Positions 1 to 10,646 are shown, numbered from the stretch's first letter. The stretch is DNA of 64,000 nt from Phaeosaccion multiseriatum (GCA_965112735.1 OZ218950.1:1240001-1304000), one strand, 5' to 3'. The notes: generated from the sequence alone by a model not told the origin. Program-made: numbers and translations.

Positions 1-1
1 G

Positions 2-259
2 GGTCACACTGGGGCGGTGATGGAGCTTCTCTCAGGAGGGGCCTCCCTGGCAAAGGCTCTGACTCAGGCACGAGGGAGTCACGCTGTAACCTCAATCGAG
101 CGCCTTCTGGCCGCGGACAGACAGCACTTTGCGTCACAAAGCGCTTTGGACCTGATGCGAGGCACTGACCCTCTCTTTCGCAAGGAAGGGAGGCTGAAGG
201 TGTCCCAGAGAGAGCTTAGCCCTGAGGTGCTGCAGGAGGTGGCGGAGGAGATGGCATGA
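2..259 (+). CDS. C-terminal exon of an unidentified protein (partial)
   Basis: The frame is open from the left edge to a TGA at 257-259 and encodes about 85 residues of ordinary, non-repetitive composition ending in EVAEEMA. The segment is predicted helical, with a charged stretch SIERLLAADRQHF and a KEGRLKVSQRELSPEVLQEV tail. I do not recognise the family. The exon runs off the left edge, so the gene start and any acceptor are not visible. It converges tail-to-tail with the phosphatase gene that ends at 1278 on the other strand. Confidence 0.5.
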   Translation, partial: GHTGAVMELLSGGASLAKALTQARGSHAVTSIERLLAADRQHFASQSALDLMRGTDPLFRKEGRLKVSQRELSPEVLQEVAEEMA

Positions 260-1277
260 ACAGAGGAGTGCCTCTCACCGGCGGTGTGGAGTCGGCTTGG
301 GAAAGGAGGACTGGTGCTGATCTGAGGGAGAGGACGAGGATGAGAAGGAAGGGGTGCGTGGGCGTAGGAGGTCAGCGTGAGGGGCTGGGGGGTAGGCTGT
401 TCGCTACCACTCTCCAGGACGCAGTGTCTTTGTAACAAACAGGACCTAAGTTACGAAAAGAAGGAGAGACGGGAAAGAGCGCAGATTGGGAACCGTGATC
501 GTGACTGACGTTTAACAAGGCAAAAAGTAGACAAAATATTCACAACGCTGGAACAAAACGAATCAATGCTTGGACTTGACTGTCCTTGATTGGCGCCTCC
601 CCGCCTCTCATCATCTCTCCCTCCATCTCTCTCTATCCACATCCCTCTTATCTCTCTTCTCTCTCTCTCTCTCTCTGCTGCTCCATAGAGAAGAACGCAA
701 CTTCCGGTGTGTCTCCCTCTCTCTCTCTCTCTCTCTCGCTCCATAAGAAGACAAGTTGACCATCGATCAGTGGAAGGCCGGCAAGTCTGTACGGCCTACT
801 TTGGATGAGACAGGCGCCTACCACTTCCCCACCTGAGGTGACCAAGAGAGTGAACAATCACAAAGCAAGGCCATCACCATGGCATGGAAGGGAAGAGAGG
901 CGGCGAAAGAGAGGGGGGAGGGGGGAAGGGAGGGGGAGGAGAGAGAGAGGTGTGGGGAGAGGTAGCGCGAAGGAAAATCGAGCAGAACGGCAACGGCATT
1001 GGTGGGTGAGGGATCCGCGGCAGGATCGATTCAGCTCAACGCGCACAAGCAATCGCATCATGCAAACAATATCAAAACACACACACACACACACATATCC
1101 ACACACATATCCACATGCCCATGGGGCAAGAAGACGGCAGGGGTACTCGGTAAAGAGCAACGCAACACCACAGAACAAACACATGGGCCCTCAGTACAAC
1201 GCATCTGGATCATGCTTGCTCGTAACGTCGTGCTTCCCTTCCGTTTCCCTTCCTTTCCCTCCTCTCCCCTTCCTTGC
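260..1277. other. Gene-poor spacer between convergent genes
   Basis: No convincing coding sequence. It contains (CT)n microsatellites around 655-678 and 715-740, purine-rich stretches around 890-965, and a short (AC)n near 1077-1095. Open frames here are only those allowed by the repeats. Confidence 0.6.
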
Positions 1278-1787
1278 TTACATTTGCGAAAGCAGCAGGC
1301 CTTTACGGTCATCGATTCGGCCCCGTCCTTCTCCTGCCGCTGCCCCTGCTGCCCCCGTCCCTGCCTTTGCCCCTGCCCATACTCCTCCTGCTGCTGCCGC
1401 TCCTGCCCCTCCGCCTGCCCCTCCTCCTGCCTCTTCTCCTGCCCTTGCTCCTGCCCTCCGATCTGATGTTCTTCTTGAGGTTGACGATGATAATGATAAT
1501 GATGACGATGATGATGATGATGGTGGTGATGATGACAGCAGCGTGGGAAGGCTCTCCTCCAAGAAGTCCGTGGCTCGCATGTCTGAGTACTGTGCTCCCA
1601 TCACCTCCGCTGCTGCCTCCGCCTCCACCTCCGCCTGCCCTGCACAAGCAGTGGCAGCGGCAGCGGCAGCGACATTGGCGGCTTCTGTCTCTGCCTGTGT
1701 TGGTTCTTCGTCGTCATCCAAGTCGCTGCAATTTGTTGGAATCGTCTGAAGGAGGTCAGACAGATCCGTCCGGGCGACGCCGCGCTT
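1278..1787 (-). CDS. PPEF-type phosphatase, last exon (low-complexity tail)
   Basis: 170 codons including the stop (TAA at 1278-1280). The acceptor is the AG just upstream of 1787, and phase 0 matches the preceding exon. The start (KRGVARTDLSDLLQTIP) is ordinary sequence. It then becomes Ala/Glu-rich, with a short Ser run (from GAT/ATG repeats) and a Gly/Ala-rich end. This tail lies beyond the EF-hand region and is longer than in animal PPEF proteins. Its function is unknown and it is probably disordered. Confidence 0.6.
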   Translation of the reverse strand, partial: KRGVARTDLSDLLQTIPTNCSDLDDDEEPTQAETEAANVAAAAAATACAGQAEVEAEAAAEVMGAQYSDMRATDFLEESLPTLLSSSPPSSSSSSSLSLSSSTSRRTSDRRAGARAGEEAGGGAGGGAGAAAAGGVWAGAKAGTGAAGAAAGEGRGRIDDRKGLLLSQM

Positions 1788-1827
1788 CTCAAGAGGTGAG
1801 AAACACGCACACACACAGAGAGAGAAG

Positions 1828-1865
<38 letters not shown>

Positions 1866-2156
1866 AGAGAGAGACAAGAGGGGGAGAGAGAGAGATAGAC
1901 CGAGGACGAGAGGGAGGGAGAGGAGAGAGAGAGAGACAGAAAGATAGACAGGGAACAAGACAGAGGACAGAGGACAGAAAAAAGGAGGCGGAAGGGGGGG
2001 GGTGGGGGTGGTTCAGAGTGAAAGAGGCAAAGGGGGGCTTGGGGTGCAGGAGTCGAGGGGTGCGACACGAGGGGAAAGGAAAGGGCGAGATCGACACCAC
2101 CATACAAGAGACGTGGATGAGCATATGGGCATTGACTTGAGTGAGCCGGAGGGGAG

Positions 2157-2159
<3 letters not shown>

Positions 2160-2233
<74 letters not shown>
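2160..2233. repeat. (CA)n microsatellite in phosphatase intron
   Basis: About 74 bp of near-pure CA dinucleotides, within the intron between the exons at 1278-1787 and 2336-2404. Confidence 0.9.
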
Positions 2234-2235
<2 letters not shown>

Positions 2236-2335
2236 TACAGGGGTCGTCTGCGTCTGTCTGTCTGCCTGTCTGTGTGTTTGTCGGTCTATATGTATGTATA
2301 GTTGCGTGTGTGTATGTCTGCTCTTCCTTGCGTAC

Positions 2336-2404
2336 CTGCTTCTTCTGCTCCTCTTCTTCCTGCCGTTGCCCTGCTAGCAGCTTCGACTCCATGCCGTCAC
2401 GGTC
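2336..2404 (-). CDS. PPEF-type phosphatase, short linker exon
   Basis: 23 codons in phase 0 on both sides, with acceptor ...ATGCAG and donor GTACGC. It encodes DRDGMESKLLAGQRQ followed by an EEEEQKKQ charged end. Phase agreement with both neighbours, and an open frame across all three, support it as a real exon. Confidence 0.6.
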
Positions 2405-2619
2405 CTGCATGAGAGAGAGAAGCGCGAAGAGAGAGAGAGACAGAGAGGGGGAGAGAGAGTGAGAGTGAGAGGCGGTGACAGAGAAGAGAGGCACGGGCAG
2501 AGAGAGAGGAAGAGAGTGGGAGGGAGACGGAGGGAGAGATGTGTGTGCCAGAGCGCCTGCCTGGACATGCCTCAGCAACACTACACACAATCACTACACT
2601 CAAGCACCTCCACACTCAC

Positions 2620-2822
2620 GTATGCGTTGACAAGGCGGAAGGCTTCAAAGAACATGTTGATATCAATGCCCGTCTCCAAATCAAAGGGCTGAGAGGCGGC
2701 CTGCTGCTTGCCCTTCTTCTTGCCCCTCTTCCTGCCCGCCGACACGTTCATGAGCTCCAGAACGCGATGGAACTTGGTGAGCTTCTCGCTGGGGGGCAGC
2801 ATGGTGTTGATCTGAGTGCAGG
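2620..2822 (-). CDS. PPEF-type phosphatase, exon with last EF-hand
   Basis: Encodes a lysine-rich linker (SAGRKRGKKKGKQQ) and the motif GIDINMFFEAFRLV. Its spacing and wording closely match the last EF-hand of animal PPEF/RdgC phosphatases (HIDINEFLEAFRLV). The acceptor at 2823-2824 gives phase 1 to phase 0 continuity with the EF-hand exon upstream; the donor is GTGAGT. The calcium-loop N-terminal acidic positions are degraded here (QPFDLETG before GIDIN), so this hand may bind calcium weakly or not at all. Confidence 0.75.
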
Positions 2823-3027
2823 CTACTCGTTCCGTGTGTATTGCGTTTGTGTTTTTTGTGTGTAGTGTTGGGGAGGAGCAGCAGCAGCAGCAGCAGCAGG
2901 AGGAGGAGGAGGAGGAGAAAGGGTGAGGGAGGTGAGGGAGGTGATCTCCTTCGCCCTGCTTTGCTCTGCTCTGCTCCTTGCGTATATGCCTCTACTCTAC
3001 CCATATGCCTGCGCTCTGCCCCTGTAC

Positions 3028-3098
3028 CTTGTCGGAAGTCGTTGTGACTGATGAGCCCATCTCCGTCCATGTCGAAGAAAAGGAACAGGGCGTTCAGC
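3028..3098 (-). CDS. PPEF-type phosphatase, exon with canonical EF-hand
   Basis: Encodes LNALFLFFDMDGDGLISHNDFRQ. The calcium-binding loop D-M-D-G-D-G-L-I-S-H-N-D is complete: acidic residues at loop positions 1, 3, 5 and 12 (Asp instead of the usual Glu at 12), Gly at 6 and Ile at 8. It aligns with the penultimate EF-hand of PPEF proteins. Phases (2 in, 1 out) match the neighbouring exons; the donor is GTACAG. Confidence 0.8.
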
Positions 3099-3578
3099 CT
3101 GACGCATTCCATGTAGAGGCATATCGGCAGACGCAGGGGTGAGCGTACAGGTATATGGGCAGGCCGGTAGTAGACAGGCACGAGGAATGGTAGAGGCATA
3201 ATAGACAGACAAGCACGGAGTGAGTTAGAGCACGACCCAGACAAGACGGACAGGGGAGGGGAGGGGAGGAGAGGAGAGAGGAGGGGAAGAGGCGGGAGGG
3301 GGGCATTGAGACGAGGAGGAAGGTCCACTCTTGCCAAGCTAGGCAAGGGCAACCCGCAAAGATAACCATACACACACAAACATACGCAAACACACATACA
3401 CATATACACATGCACACCCCTCCTTATCTTGTCTTTGCTTGTCCATATACTTCTGCAAACACCCTAACCCCACACATGTGTACACAAACACAGACACACA
3501 CTGACACACAATGACACACGCACACACACACATATATATACACATCTGCATCACCAACATACACATTAACACACACAC

Positions 3579-3705
3579 CTTTGCTTGTCGAGATAGAGTG
3601 CATCGAAGAAGGTGGCGGTGCCCTTTCCGTGCTCTGCGAGGGTCTTAAAGGTGCTTTGACAGTCATGCAGAAAGGCCTCGAAGTCAATCAACTCGTGGTT
3701 GGGGC
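3579..3705 (-). CDS. PPEF-type phosphatase, helical exon before the EF-hands
   Basis: Encodes NHELIDFEAFLHDCQSTF and a continuing helix to ATFFDALYLDKQ. This aligns with the segment of PPEF proteins leading into the canonical EF-hand. The donor GTGTGT opens directly into a CA/GT microsatellite. The phase (2 bases in, phase 2 out) joins the next exon exactly. How it links upstream to the exon ending near 4490 is unresolved because no good donor is visible there. Confidence 0.65.
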
Positions 3706-4489
3706 CTTGGGAGGAGGGAGGAGGGGGAGGAGGGAGGGGGGAGGGAGAGGAGGAGGGGAGGGGGGAGGAGGGAGGGGAAACGAAAGAGGGAGAGGGGGGG
3801 TGAGGTTGAGGGTGAAGGTGAGGGCGAAAGCTTTCGTTGCAGATGGCAACTACTCAATCATTCAATCACTCAATGAATCTTATGAATCACCAGCACGCGC
3901 ACACACCACGAGTTCAGTCCATTCTTCGCACGCACCGCGAATGTGCTCCTCTCGAGCGACAAGAGGGAGGAGAAGGAGCCATTGAGCGCGGATACCGACC
4001 TTCGTCCACCACAGCACAGAAAAACAACGATGAGATACAAGAGGGAGGGGAGGGGAGGGGAGGAAAGGGGAGGGGAGGGGAGGGGAGGGAGCGAAAGGTG
4101 GTCAGGAAGTGGTGGAAAGTGGAAGCGACTTAAGGCAGGGGCTCGCCAATGGAGTCCTTGCCCTTTTCCTTGAAGTGGAGGCCACCCCCCTCACTCACTC
4201 ATTCAAATCAAGTCCTCACTCACTCACTCACTCATTCACTCACTCCTTCTTTTACTCATTCACTCAATCACTCAATAACTCACTCACTCACTCACCCACC
4301 CACTCACTCACTCACTCACTCACTCACCACTCACTCACTCACCACTTCATTCATGACTTCAGCCCACTTGATTTTGCTGCTACATCCCTTAAGGGGTGGT
4401 GTACCGCCCCCACCGCCCCCACCGCCCCCACTGCCCCCACCGCCGCCACCCTCGCTCTCGCTACTAACGACCGCGCTTCCCTTCACTAA

Positions 4490-4503
4490 GCCGCCGCCGC
4501 CGC

Positions 4504-4541
<38 letters not shown>

Positions 4542-4728
4542 CTGCTGCTTCTGTGCTGCTGTTCTTCGCTTCGCCGATGGCAGCGGATGTCTCTTGGTCT
4601 TGCGGCTGGACGGCAGTGGATGCCTCTTGCTCCTGCTGCTCGACGTCCATGAAGGCCTTGCGAAGGGCCATCTTCTTTCGCAGAATGAGACCGGCCAGAG
4701 TGAGTTCGTTCTTCGCCACCAAGTCTCC
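4490..4728 (-). CDS. PPEF-type phosphatase, linker exon with Ala run
   Basis: Phase 0 continuation after the catalytic exon, with acceptor ...GGTAG. It encodes GDLVAKNELTLAGLILRKKM then ALRKAFMDVEQQ, equivalent to the helix after the catalytic core in PPEF proteins (an IQ/linker region). A GCA/GCG repeat follows and gives an Ala run. The 3' end is uncertain: I see no clean donor before the in-frame TAG just after the Ala run. Confidence 0.55.
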
Positions 4729-5334
4729 CTACCGTATGATACCATACATTGCCATCCACGGTAAGTAGACCATCCATTGCCATCCATTGCCATCCATTGC
4801 CACCCATTGCCATCCATGGGAGGGTGTGTGTACCGTCCATTGCCATCCATGGTCGGAAATCGCCACCAAGCGTGAGGAGGAACATCATAACACAAACAAA
4901 TGTACATACATGCACACATACGTGAGAAAACAAACGCCACAAGAGAAGAAGCAGTCCTACAGGAGAAATATATGTGTGTTCCCCTCTCCCCCTCCCCCCC
5001 CTTCCTTCCATCCCTCCATGCATCCGTCCATCCACTTAAGTGTTTGCTCCCCTCTCCCCACCCCCCTTCGTCCATCCATCCATCCGATATATTTGCTTGT
5101 CCACCTGTCTGCCTGCCTGGCACCAACACCAACACGCACACACGCACACAAACACACACGCACACACACACAAACACACACGCACACACACACACAAACA
5201 CACACACCACACACACAACGCACACAACACACACGCACGCACACACACGCACCCGCACGCCAAAAGTAGTCGTAAACTGCTGTACATCGTAATACATCAC
5301 TCTCGAGGCTTTGGGATTCACCGTCTAGGGAGGA

Positions 5335-5508
5335 AGGGAGGGAGAGGAGGGAGGGAGGGAGGGAGGGCGGGAGGGAGCGGAGGGAGGGACTGAGGGAGGG
5401 AGGGAGAGGAGGGAGGGAGAGAGGGAGGGAGGGAGGGAGGGAGGGAGGGAGGGAGGGAGGGAGGGAGGGAGGGAGGGAGGGAGGGAGGGAGGGAGGGAGG
5501 GAGGGAGT
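5335..5508. repeat. (GGGA)n tetranucleotide tract in phosphatase intron
   Basis: Nearly uninterrupted GGGA/GGAG units over about 170 bp, within the intron between the linker exon and the catalytic exon. A (CA)n tract at about 5128-5235 lies in the same intron. Confidence 0.85.
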
Positions 5509-5657
5509 GGGTGAGTGGGGGAAGGTAAGAATGCAAGCGGGAGTGGGCACAAGAAGTAGGAGAGGGAAGGAGGGTATATGGAAAAGAACGAGGCATCCCG
5601 TCATCCACTGCCATCCCCCTCCCCACCCCCACCCAGGCAATCCTACCTACTCCCTAC

Positions 5658-5927
5658 CTGACTCTCTGGGCCCTTGGTCCAGGTGAGAGAGACGGTGGCT
5701 GCCTCATTGCCACTCATGCAGTAGCTACTCGCGCTAAACACCGTGCACAGCAGCGCGCCAAAGTGCTTGAGAAAGCCCTGGGGCACGCATTCGTGACTTC
5801 GAAATACAATGTCGAGCTTGTTTGTCTTGAGAAAGTCGCGACAGTGCTCCTTGCCGAAGAGAACTCCGGCGCCTCTGCTGTTGGAGGTGAGCTCTGATCG
5901 GTCCCATGGGTCACTCCACAGGCATCC
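5658..5927 (-). CDS. PPEF-type Ser/Thr phosphatase, catalytic C-terminal exon
   Basis: Ninety codons, phase 0 at both ends (acceptor CCCCAG, donor GTAGGG). This is the C-terminal part of a PPP-family metallophosphatase core: LWSDPWD (usual LWSDP), NSRGAGVLFG, then DIVFRSHECVPQGF with the metal-binding RSHE histidine, and TVFSASSYC. The FRSHEC wording and the downstream EF-hands point to the PPEF/RdgC subfamily rather than PP1, PP2A or PP5. The reaction would be dephosphorylation of phospho-Ser/Thr proteins using a bimetal centre. The metal ligands of the N-terminal half (GDxHG, GDxVDRG, GNHE) are not found anywhere in this window. Confidence 0.85.
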
Positions 5928-6322
5928 CTGGGGTGGGGTGGGGTGGGGAGGGGAGGGGGGGAGGAAGAGGGGGTGGGGGAGAGGGGGGGCGAGGGAGGGG
6001 TGGGAGAGAGAGAGGAGAGAATGAGAAAGAGAGAGAGAGGGAGAGACAAGAGGCAAAAGGTGAATAAAGGAGAGACAGAGATGGTTACACAGAGCGATGG
6101 AAGGGGGGGAGGGAGAGAGCGAGAGGAGGTAGAGAGGGCGAGAGAGAGAGAGGGAGAAAACACAGAGAGAGCGACAGGCATCAAGATAGAGAAGAGAGAG
6201 AGAACGAGAATGAGAGAGCGAGAGAGGAGGAGGGAAAAAAAAAAAAAAAGAGGAGGAGGAGAGAGAAACAGAGAGACAGACAGATAGACAATGAGACAAC
6301 GACACAGAGGGAAGCCGCTCAC

Positions 6323-6886
6323 CCGCATGAGCTCTAGCGCTTCCTCCTTGCTCCTCCCCGGGGCGGTGGCAAGGGATGTCCTTCTGAGGGGCGAAGGCTT
6401 GGCGGGGGATGTTTGTTACGATATAAGGCATCCCAATATGCCTTCAGTATTATCCAAACGCCTATAAGGCATCCCAATATGCCTTCAGTATTATCCAAAC
6501 GCCCCACTGAAGGCATATTGGGATGCCTTATATCGTAACAAAAGAGGGGTTCGAGTCCTACCTGAGGAAAGAGGAAAAAATAATATGATGTTTCCCGAGG
6601 GGGGTTCCCAAGGAGATACCAGAGGGTCGTACCCTGTTGAAAAAAGCACGTGAAACCTGGTGGGATAAACAAAGGGACAGTATTTAGGGACGCACGTGTC
6701 GGTAGCGCCAACCCCCCGGTGCGAAGGTGTAGGGCTCAAGGAACCCACCTTTTGTTACGATATAAGGCATCCCAATATGCCTTCAGTATTATCCAAACGG
6801 GCGCCGGCGTTTGGATAATACTGAAGGCATATTGGGATGCCTTATATCGTAACAATGTTCGAGAGCTTGGCCAGGGTCACGCCCCT
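6323..6886 (-). pseudogene. PPEF phosphatase exon split by a palindromic element
   Basis: The left part (6323-6408) ends in EEALELMR in phase 0 with donor GTGAGC, joining directly to the exon at 5927. The right part (6855-6886) follows a CCCTCAG acceptor and reads RGVTLAKLSNI, like the GVTL-D-I segment of PPP phosphatases. Between them lies the 441-bp element at 6414-6854, which brings an in-frame TAA. If the element is removed with one copy of the ATGTT duplication, the two halves differ by one nucleotide of frame. So the exon is damaged, or an intron boundary has been missed. The upstream catalytic exons are absent before the next gene. Confidence 0.5.
6414..6854. mobile_element. Non-autonomous palindromic (MITE-like) element, 441 bp
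   Basis: Terminal inverted repeats begin TGTTACGATATAAGGCATCC. The element is bounded by a 5-bp direct repeat ATGTT (6409-6413 and 6855-6859), consistent with a target-site duplication. Inside, a roughly 50-bp arm motif containing CAATATGCCTTCAGTATTAT occurs several times in both orientations. The right end (about 6753-6854) is by itself a near-perfect hairpin of about 100 bp. No transposase is encoded. Confidence 0.75.
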
Positions 6887-7546
6887 CTGAGGGAACATGC
6901 GTGAGGAGCCACGCACGCACGGACGGACGGATGTATGGACGCCATGTTGGTACTCCGCCGCCGTGAAGCGAGCAGTCTCAAGTGCTCTGTGAACAGACCC
7001 TGCTGCGTGAGGTTTTGCAGTTGGCTGCTGCTGTATCACCCACTGCTACGGTTGGCGCTACTGCTCCTGCCGCTGGTGTAATACATATATCAGCTCCTGC
7101 TGCTGCTGCTGCTGCTGCTACTCCACGTGTTGGTGGGGGCGAGTGCGTAGCAGATGACAACAACATGAGCATCACCAATGGCGAGGACTGGGATTGGACT
7201 GTAGACACATAAGGCCGGGCTCTGTTGGCGCTGCTCGTGCCGTGCTGTCGACCAGTGCCAGTGGTGGCGAGGCGAGAAGGGGGGGCGCAGGAGGAGGGAG
7301 AGCCGGAGGAGGAGAAGCAGCAAAAGGAGCAGCAAAAGGAGAAGCAGAGAGAGGAGAGGGGGGCGGGCGTGGAGGAGGAGGAGGAGGAGGAAGAGGAGGG
7401 TGCCTACAGCGGCAGTGGTGACGTGGAAAGTCACTCTGTTTCACCAAACTGCTACAGCAATGCACTTTAGCGCCGCGATGATGGCCGTGAGGAATCCCCT
7501 TCGTCCTAGAGCTACTGAGGTAGGTGGGGCGAGGGGTGGTTCTTGA
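6887..7546. other. Region without an assured gene; possible small (+) exons
   Basis: A (+) frame 6982-7212 ends with a non-repetitive acidic tail (MSITNGEDWDWTVDT, stop at 7210-7212) after an Ala-rich part containing VGATAPAA. A second (+) frame, 7225-7470, is Glu/Lys/Gln-rich and ends SHSVSPNCYSNAL. Either could be a terminal exon of an unseen gene, but I see no clear start or domain. The missing phosphatase catalytic motifs are not here on the minus strand. Confidence 0.3.
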
Positions 7547-7604
7547 TTGCCGATTAAATATGGAACTGATCGACATCGACACGTCCGAGAGCTGCTGAGA
7601 TGTG
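7547..7604 (+). CDS. Candidate short exon of the Tudor/kinase gene
   Basis: Encodes TDRHRHVRELLRC and ends with donor GTGAGT in phase 1. This matches exactly the phase needed by the next exon after the pyrimidine-rich acceptor at 7753-7754. The upstream limit is uncertain because the frame closes just before 7547 and no start codon or acceptor is evident. Confidence 0.35.
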
Positions 7605-7754
7605 GTGAGTGGGTGTCAGTGGTGGCTGTGGTGACGCAGTCGTCATCACTTGCGTCTAGTCCAGTCTGCCATTCTTATCCCTCTCCCTCTCTCCCTCCCT
7701 CTCCCTCCCCTCCCTCCCCTCCCTCCCTACCCACTGTCCCTACCACCACCGCAG

Positions 7755-7964
7755 GGCCCTCTCCATGGTGCTCCAGAGCCCCTCCTCATGGCACCCCCCC
7801 CAACTGGCAGGAGCACCACGCCGTCTCACTTCTCACGGACCTCGCTACCCCCGAGATCGGCGCGGTTCACTCTCTTGTCGCACTCCTTACGTGGCTGGCA
7901 TTGTTGTCGACGCCCTCACCGTCGGTGATGCATAAGGGATCAGGACCAGGACAAGGAGATGTGC

Positions 7965-8017
<53 letters not shown>

Positions 8018-9077
8018 CCATCATCATCACCATCATCATCATGGAAACCTTCATCTACTCCTCTTGGTCCTAATAGTCCCACCCGTTCAAGTACTTGTGC
8101 TCCTCCTCCTCCTCCTCCTCCTCCTCCTCCTCCTCCTCCTCCTCCTCTCCTGCGGTCGTTGTGTATGGAGTTGCTGTCTTGCTTGGGCGCCTTGTTGCAA
8201 CGATGCGAACTGCTCTGGGAGAGGAGGTGTGGGGTTGGAGGTGGGAATGCCGGTCATAGAAGAGGAGGAGGACAAGGAGTAGGACGGGCATATGGGCAGG
8301 GAGGAGGAGAGGTATATGGGTCCGCTTCAGCCCAGGCCATTCGAGGGGTGCTCTCCGCGTGTTTGCCTCTCTTCCAGCAGGAGGGGTGTGTGCTACGCGT
8401 CGTCGGACAACGGAGACGATCCAGGGGGGGAAGGAGAAGACCCGAGGGGGCAAGACGACCACGGGGGGGCTACAGCAGCAGCAGTAGCAGCAGCGGTGGT
8501 GGTGGGAACGGGGGGGGTGGCGCAGCACCAGTTGGTGATACAGCCCCACCACGCGGTCAGCAAGGAGGGAGGGGCGCTAGGATGGAGGACGAGGGGGAGG
8601 TGGAGGAGGAGGAGGAGGAGGTGGAGGGGGAGGGGGAGGGGGAGGAGGAGGGCGAGGGGGAGGAGGAGCAAACGGGGATCCATCGCTTGCTGCTGCACGG
8701 CTTCTTGCATCTTAGCGAGCGTTTCTTCCTTCTGTGGGGACGAGTAGCAGGAGCCAAACGGCGGGCCACCCTCACTGGAGGGGGAGATATCCGAGCCGGG
8801 GTAGGAGAGGAGGAGGAGGAGGAGGAGGAGGAGGAGGAGGGAGCGGAGCGGCCCTCTCCCTCCTCTTCGCCCTTGTGCCCTGAGCTGCACGTCCCCCCTC
8901 ATTACCTTGCCTTCTTACGCCTCTGCCGGAGGGACCAACGGCGCCGAACAAAAGCACCGCAACAATCACAACGCGTGGCTGTTGGTGATGATGATGGACT
9001 TTCGTCTTCTTCTTCTTCTTCTTCTGAGGCCATCGACGACGCGGAGCTCTGTCGAGGTCATCTTCGCGTGCTACTGG
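7755..9077 (+). CDS. Long exon: helical segments separated by low-complexity runs
   Basis: Preceded by a long polypyrimidine tract and CAG, and ended by donor GTAAGT. Helical, HEAT-like stretches are visible (VSLLTDLATPEIGAVHSLVA, LRSLCMELLSCLGALLQRC, AIRGVLSACLPLFQQEG, IHRLLLHGFLHLSERFF). They are separated by a Ser run from (ATC)n at 7967-8040, a Pro run from (TCC)n at 8099-8150, and Glu/Gly runs at 8590-8670 and 8810-8845. The alternating pattern suggests repeat expansion inside a helical-repeat protein. I cannot name the family. It is probably part of the same transcript as the Tudor and kinase exons downstream. Confidence 0.5.
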
Positions 9078-9302
9078 GTAAGTCAATGACAGGGGCTTGT
9101 GTGGGTGCTTTTGCGTGTGCGCGTGCGTGCCATGTGTATAAGTCAAGGAAGGGTCTATCCACTCGTGCCGCCGTATATGTGTCCTTTACGCCTTCCCTCT
9201 TGCCAACTGTTGTATGACCAAGTTCTGCTGTATCACTAAATGTACCACCAACTGGCGTGTGACCACCTCCCGTCCACTGATGTATCACCAACTGCTGCAC
9301 AG

Positions 9303-9900
9303 CCCTATCCCAGCTGTCGAACCCTCTGGTGGGACAGCGTCTGTTCGACTTGCGTGTGTGCCACTTCCTGGGCCAAGAGATCGGAGAGGAGAGGCGCATC
9401 AGGGACACGTCGCTGGGTCAGCAGTTGGTGATACAGCAGCAGCAGCAGCCGTTGGTGGCACAGCAGCGGCATGATGCGAGGGACGATTGTAGGCGGAGCA
9501 AGGACAAGATCAAGAGAACAACGAGAAAGGCAAGGAGGAGGGGGCGCAGTAAATGCAAGTCCCGAGGGGGTGTGGTCATGTCGACAGGAGCACAGATGGC
9601 ACCAGAGGGTGCATATGATACACTCACAGGAGCAAGAGGCAGCGGTGGGGGAGTCGATTTATCGGCTGCTGGTGGCGGCGGCGACGGTGGTGGTGGTGGT
9701 GGTGATGGCAATGGTAGCCGTGCTGCATCTCCAACTGGTGCTGTTGGTGTCGTACCAGCGCCCATCGTGCCCTCCCTGCCCATTTCGACAGCGGCGAGGA
9801 GAGGGGAGCGCAGCGACGGTACAGCGGATAATGATAGAGCAGCAGCAGCAGCAGGAGTAGCAGTTGGTGATACAGCAGCAGCAGTAGCAGCCTCTGATCG
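9303..9900 (+). CDS. Probable exon(s) of the same gene, exact borders unresolved
   Basis: After a CCCAG at about 9317 the frame reads NPLVGQRLFDLRVCHFLGQE, which is ordinary protein. It continues through basic and Gly/Asp-rich sequence to GVAVGDTAAAVAA near 9890. The Tudor-containing frame starts in a different phase by about 9940, so an unrecognised intron or a sequence error lies near 9880-9940. A competing frame over 9303-9474 reads AVGDTAAAAAVGGTAAA and then stops. Confidence 0.35.
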
Positions 9901-9936
9901 AATGCAGCGGAGAGAGCTGAGAGCGCGGGGAGGGGT

Positions 9937-10407
9937 TTGGCTGAGGTTGCGGCTTGGGAGGGGAGGGCAAAGAGGACGACGATTGGCACTGACAGTAGTA
10001 TGTCAAGAGGTGACAAGAGCAGTAGTAGCGGCAACGGCGCCCAGGAGGAGAAAGGCGCCCTTGCGGCTCCTATCGCAAACACGAGTGCAGCAAGTACAGG
10101 TGTGGGTGATACAGCGGCAGCACCAGTCACAGGCCCGGCACCATATGCCTGTGCTAAGTATGAGGTGGGGCAGGAGGTAGACGCTGCCTTCTTGACCAGG
10201 ACCGGCAAAACGAGGTGGTTTCCGGGCACCATCCAAGCCATCCACTACCATCCCTCCTCCTCCTCCTCCTCCTCCTCCTCCTCCTCCTCCTCCTCCTCCT
10301 CCTCCTCCTCGTCTCCCCCTTCCTCCCCCTCCTCCCCCCCCCGCTCTTCCAAGCCCGTCGACTGCCATCTCTCCGCGGCCGATGGACAACCCACCTTCTC
10401 CGTGAAG
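9937..10407 (+). CDS. Exon with first half of a Tudor-like domain
   Basis: Encodes YEVGQEVDAAFLTRTGKTRW then FPGTIQAI, the start of a Tudor/Agenet-like barrel (a conserved Y-x-VG-x-x-VDA and W-x-PGTI pattern). The domain is interrupted by a Ser run from (TCC)n at 10252-10310 before DGQPTFSVK and donor GTGAGT at 10408. Phase 0 at the donor joins the FDDGD exon at 10647. Tudor-like folds commonly bind methylated histone tails or other methylated proteins; that role here is an inference. The 5' border of the exon is not fixed. Confidence 0.6.
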
Positions 10408-10646
10408 GTGAGTGAGTCCTCCTTGAGCATCAGAAGTTGGTGATACAGCAGGAGCAAGGCGGAGAGAGGTTAAAGGCATGCGGGTGCAAGCCGCGCTGTT
10501 TCTGCCTCCGTTGCCTTTGTATCATGCGAAGAGCGTTAACCTCGCAGGTTTACTTCCCTCCCTCCCCATATCCGCTTTTCTGCCTCCGTCCTTGGACGTC
10601 TCAATCTCCCTCTCTCCCTCCCTTCTCTCGCCCCACCCCCATTCAG

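Noticed and set aside
4140-4190. Possible short phosphatase exon (FKEKGKDSIGEPLP on the minus strand)
   Set aside because: EF-hand-like wording, but an in-frame TAA follows and no donor fits, so it is not annotated.
6548-6558. tRNA gene signal (GGTTCGAGTCC, a perfect B-box; a similar one at about 20255)
   Set aside because: No A-box or cloverleaf can be formed around either; kept only as a hint that the palindromic elements may contain tRNA-derived sequence.
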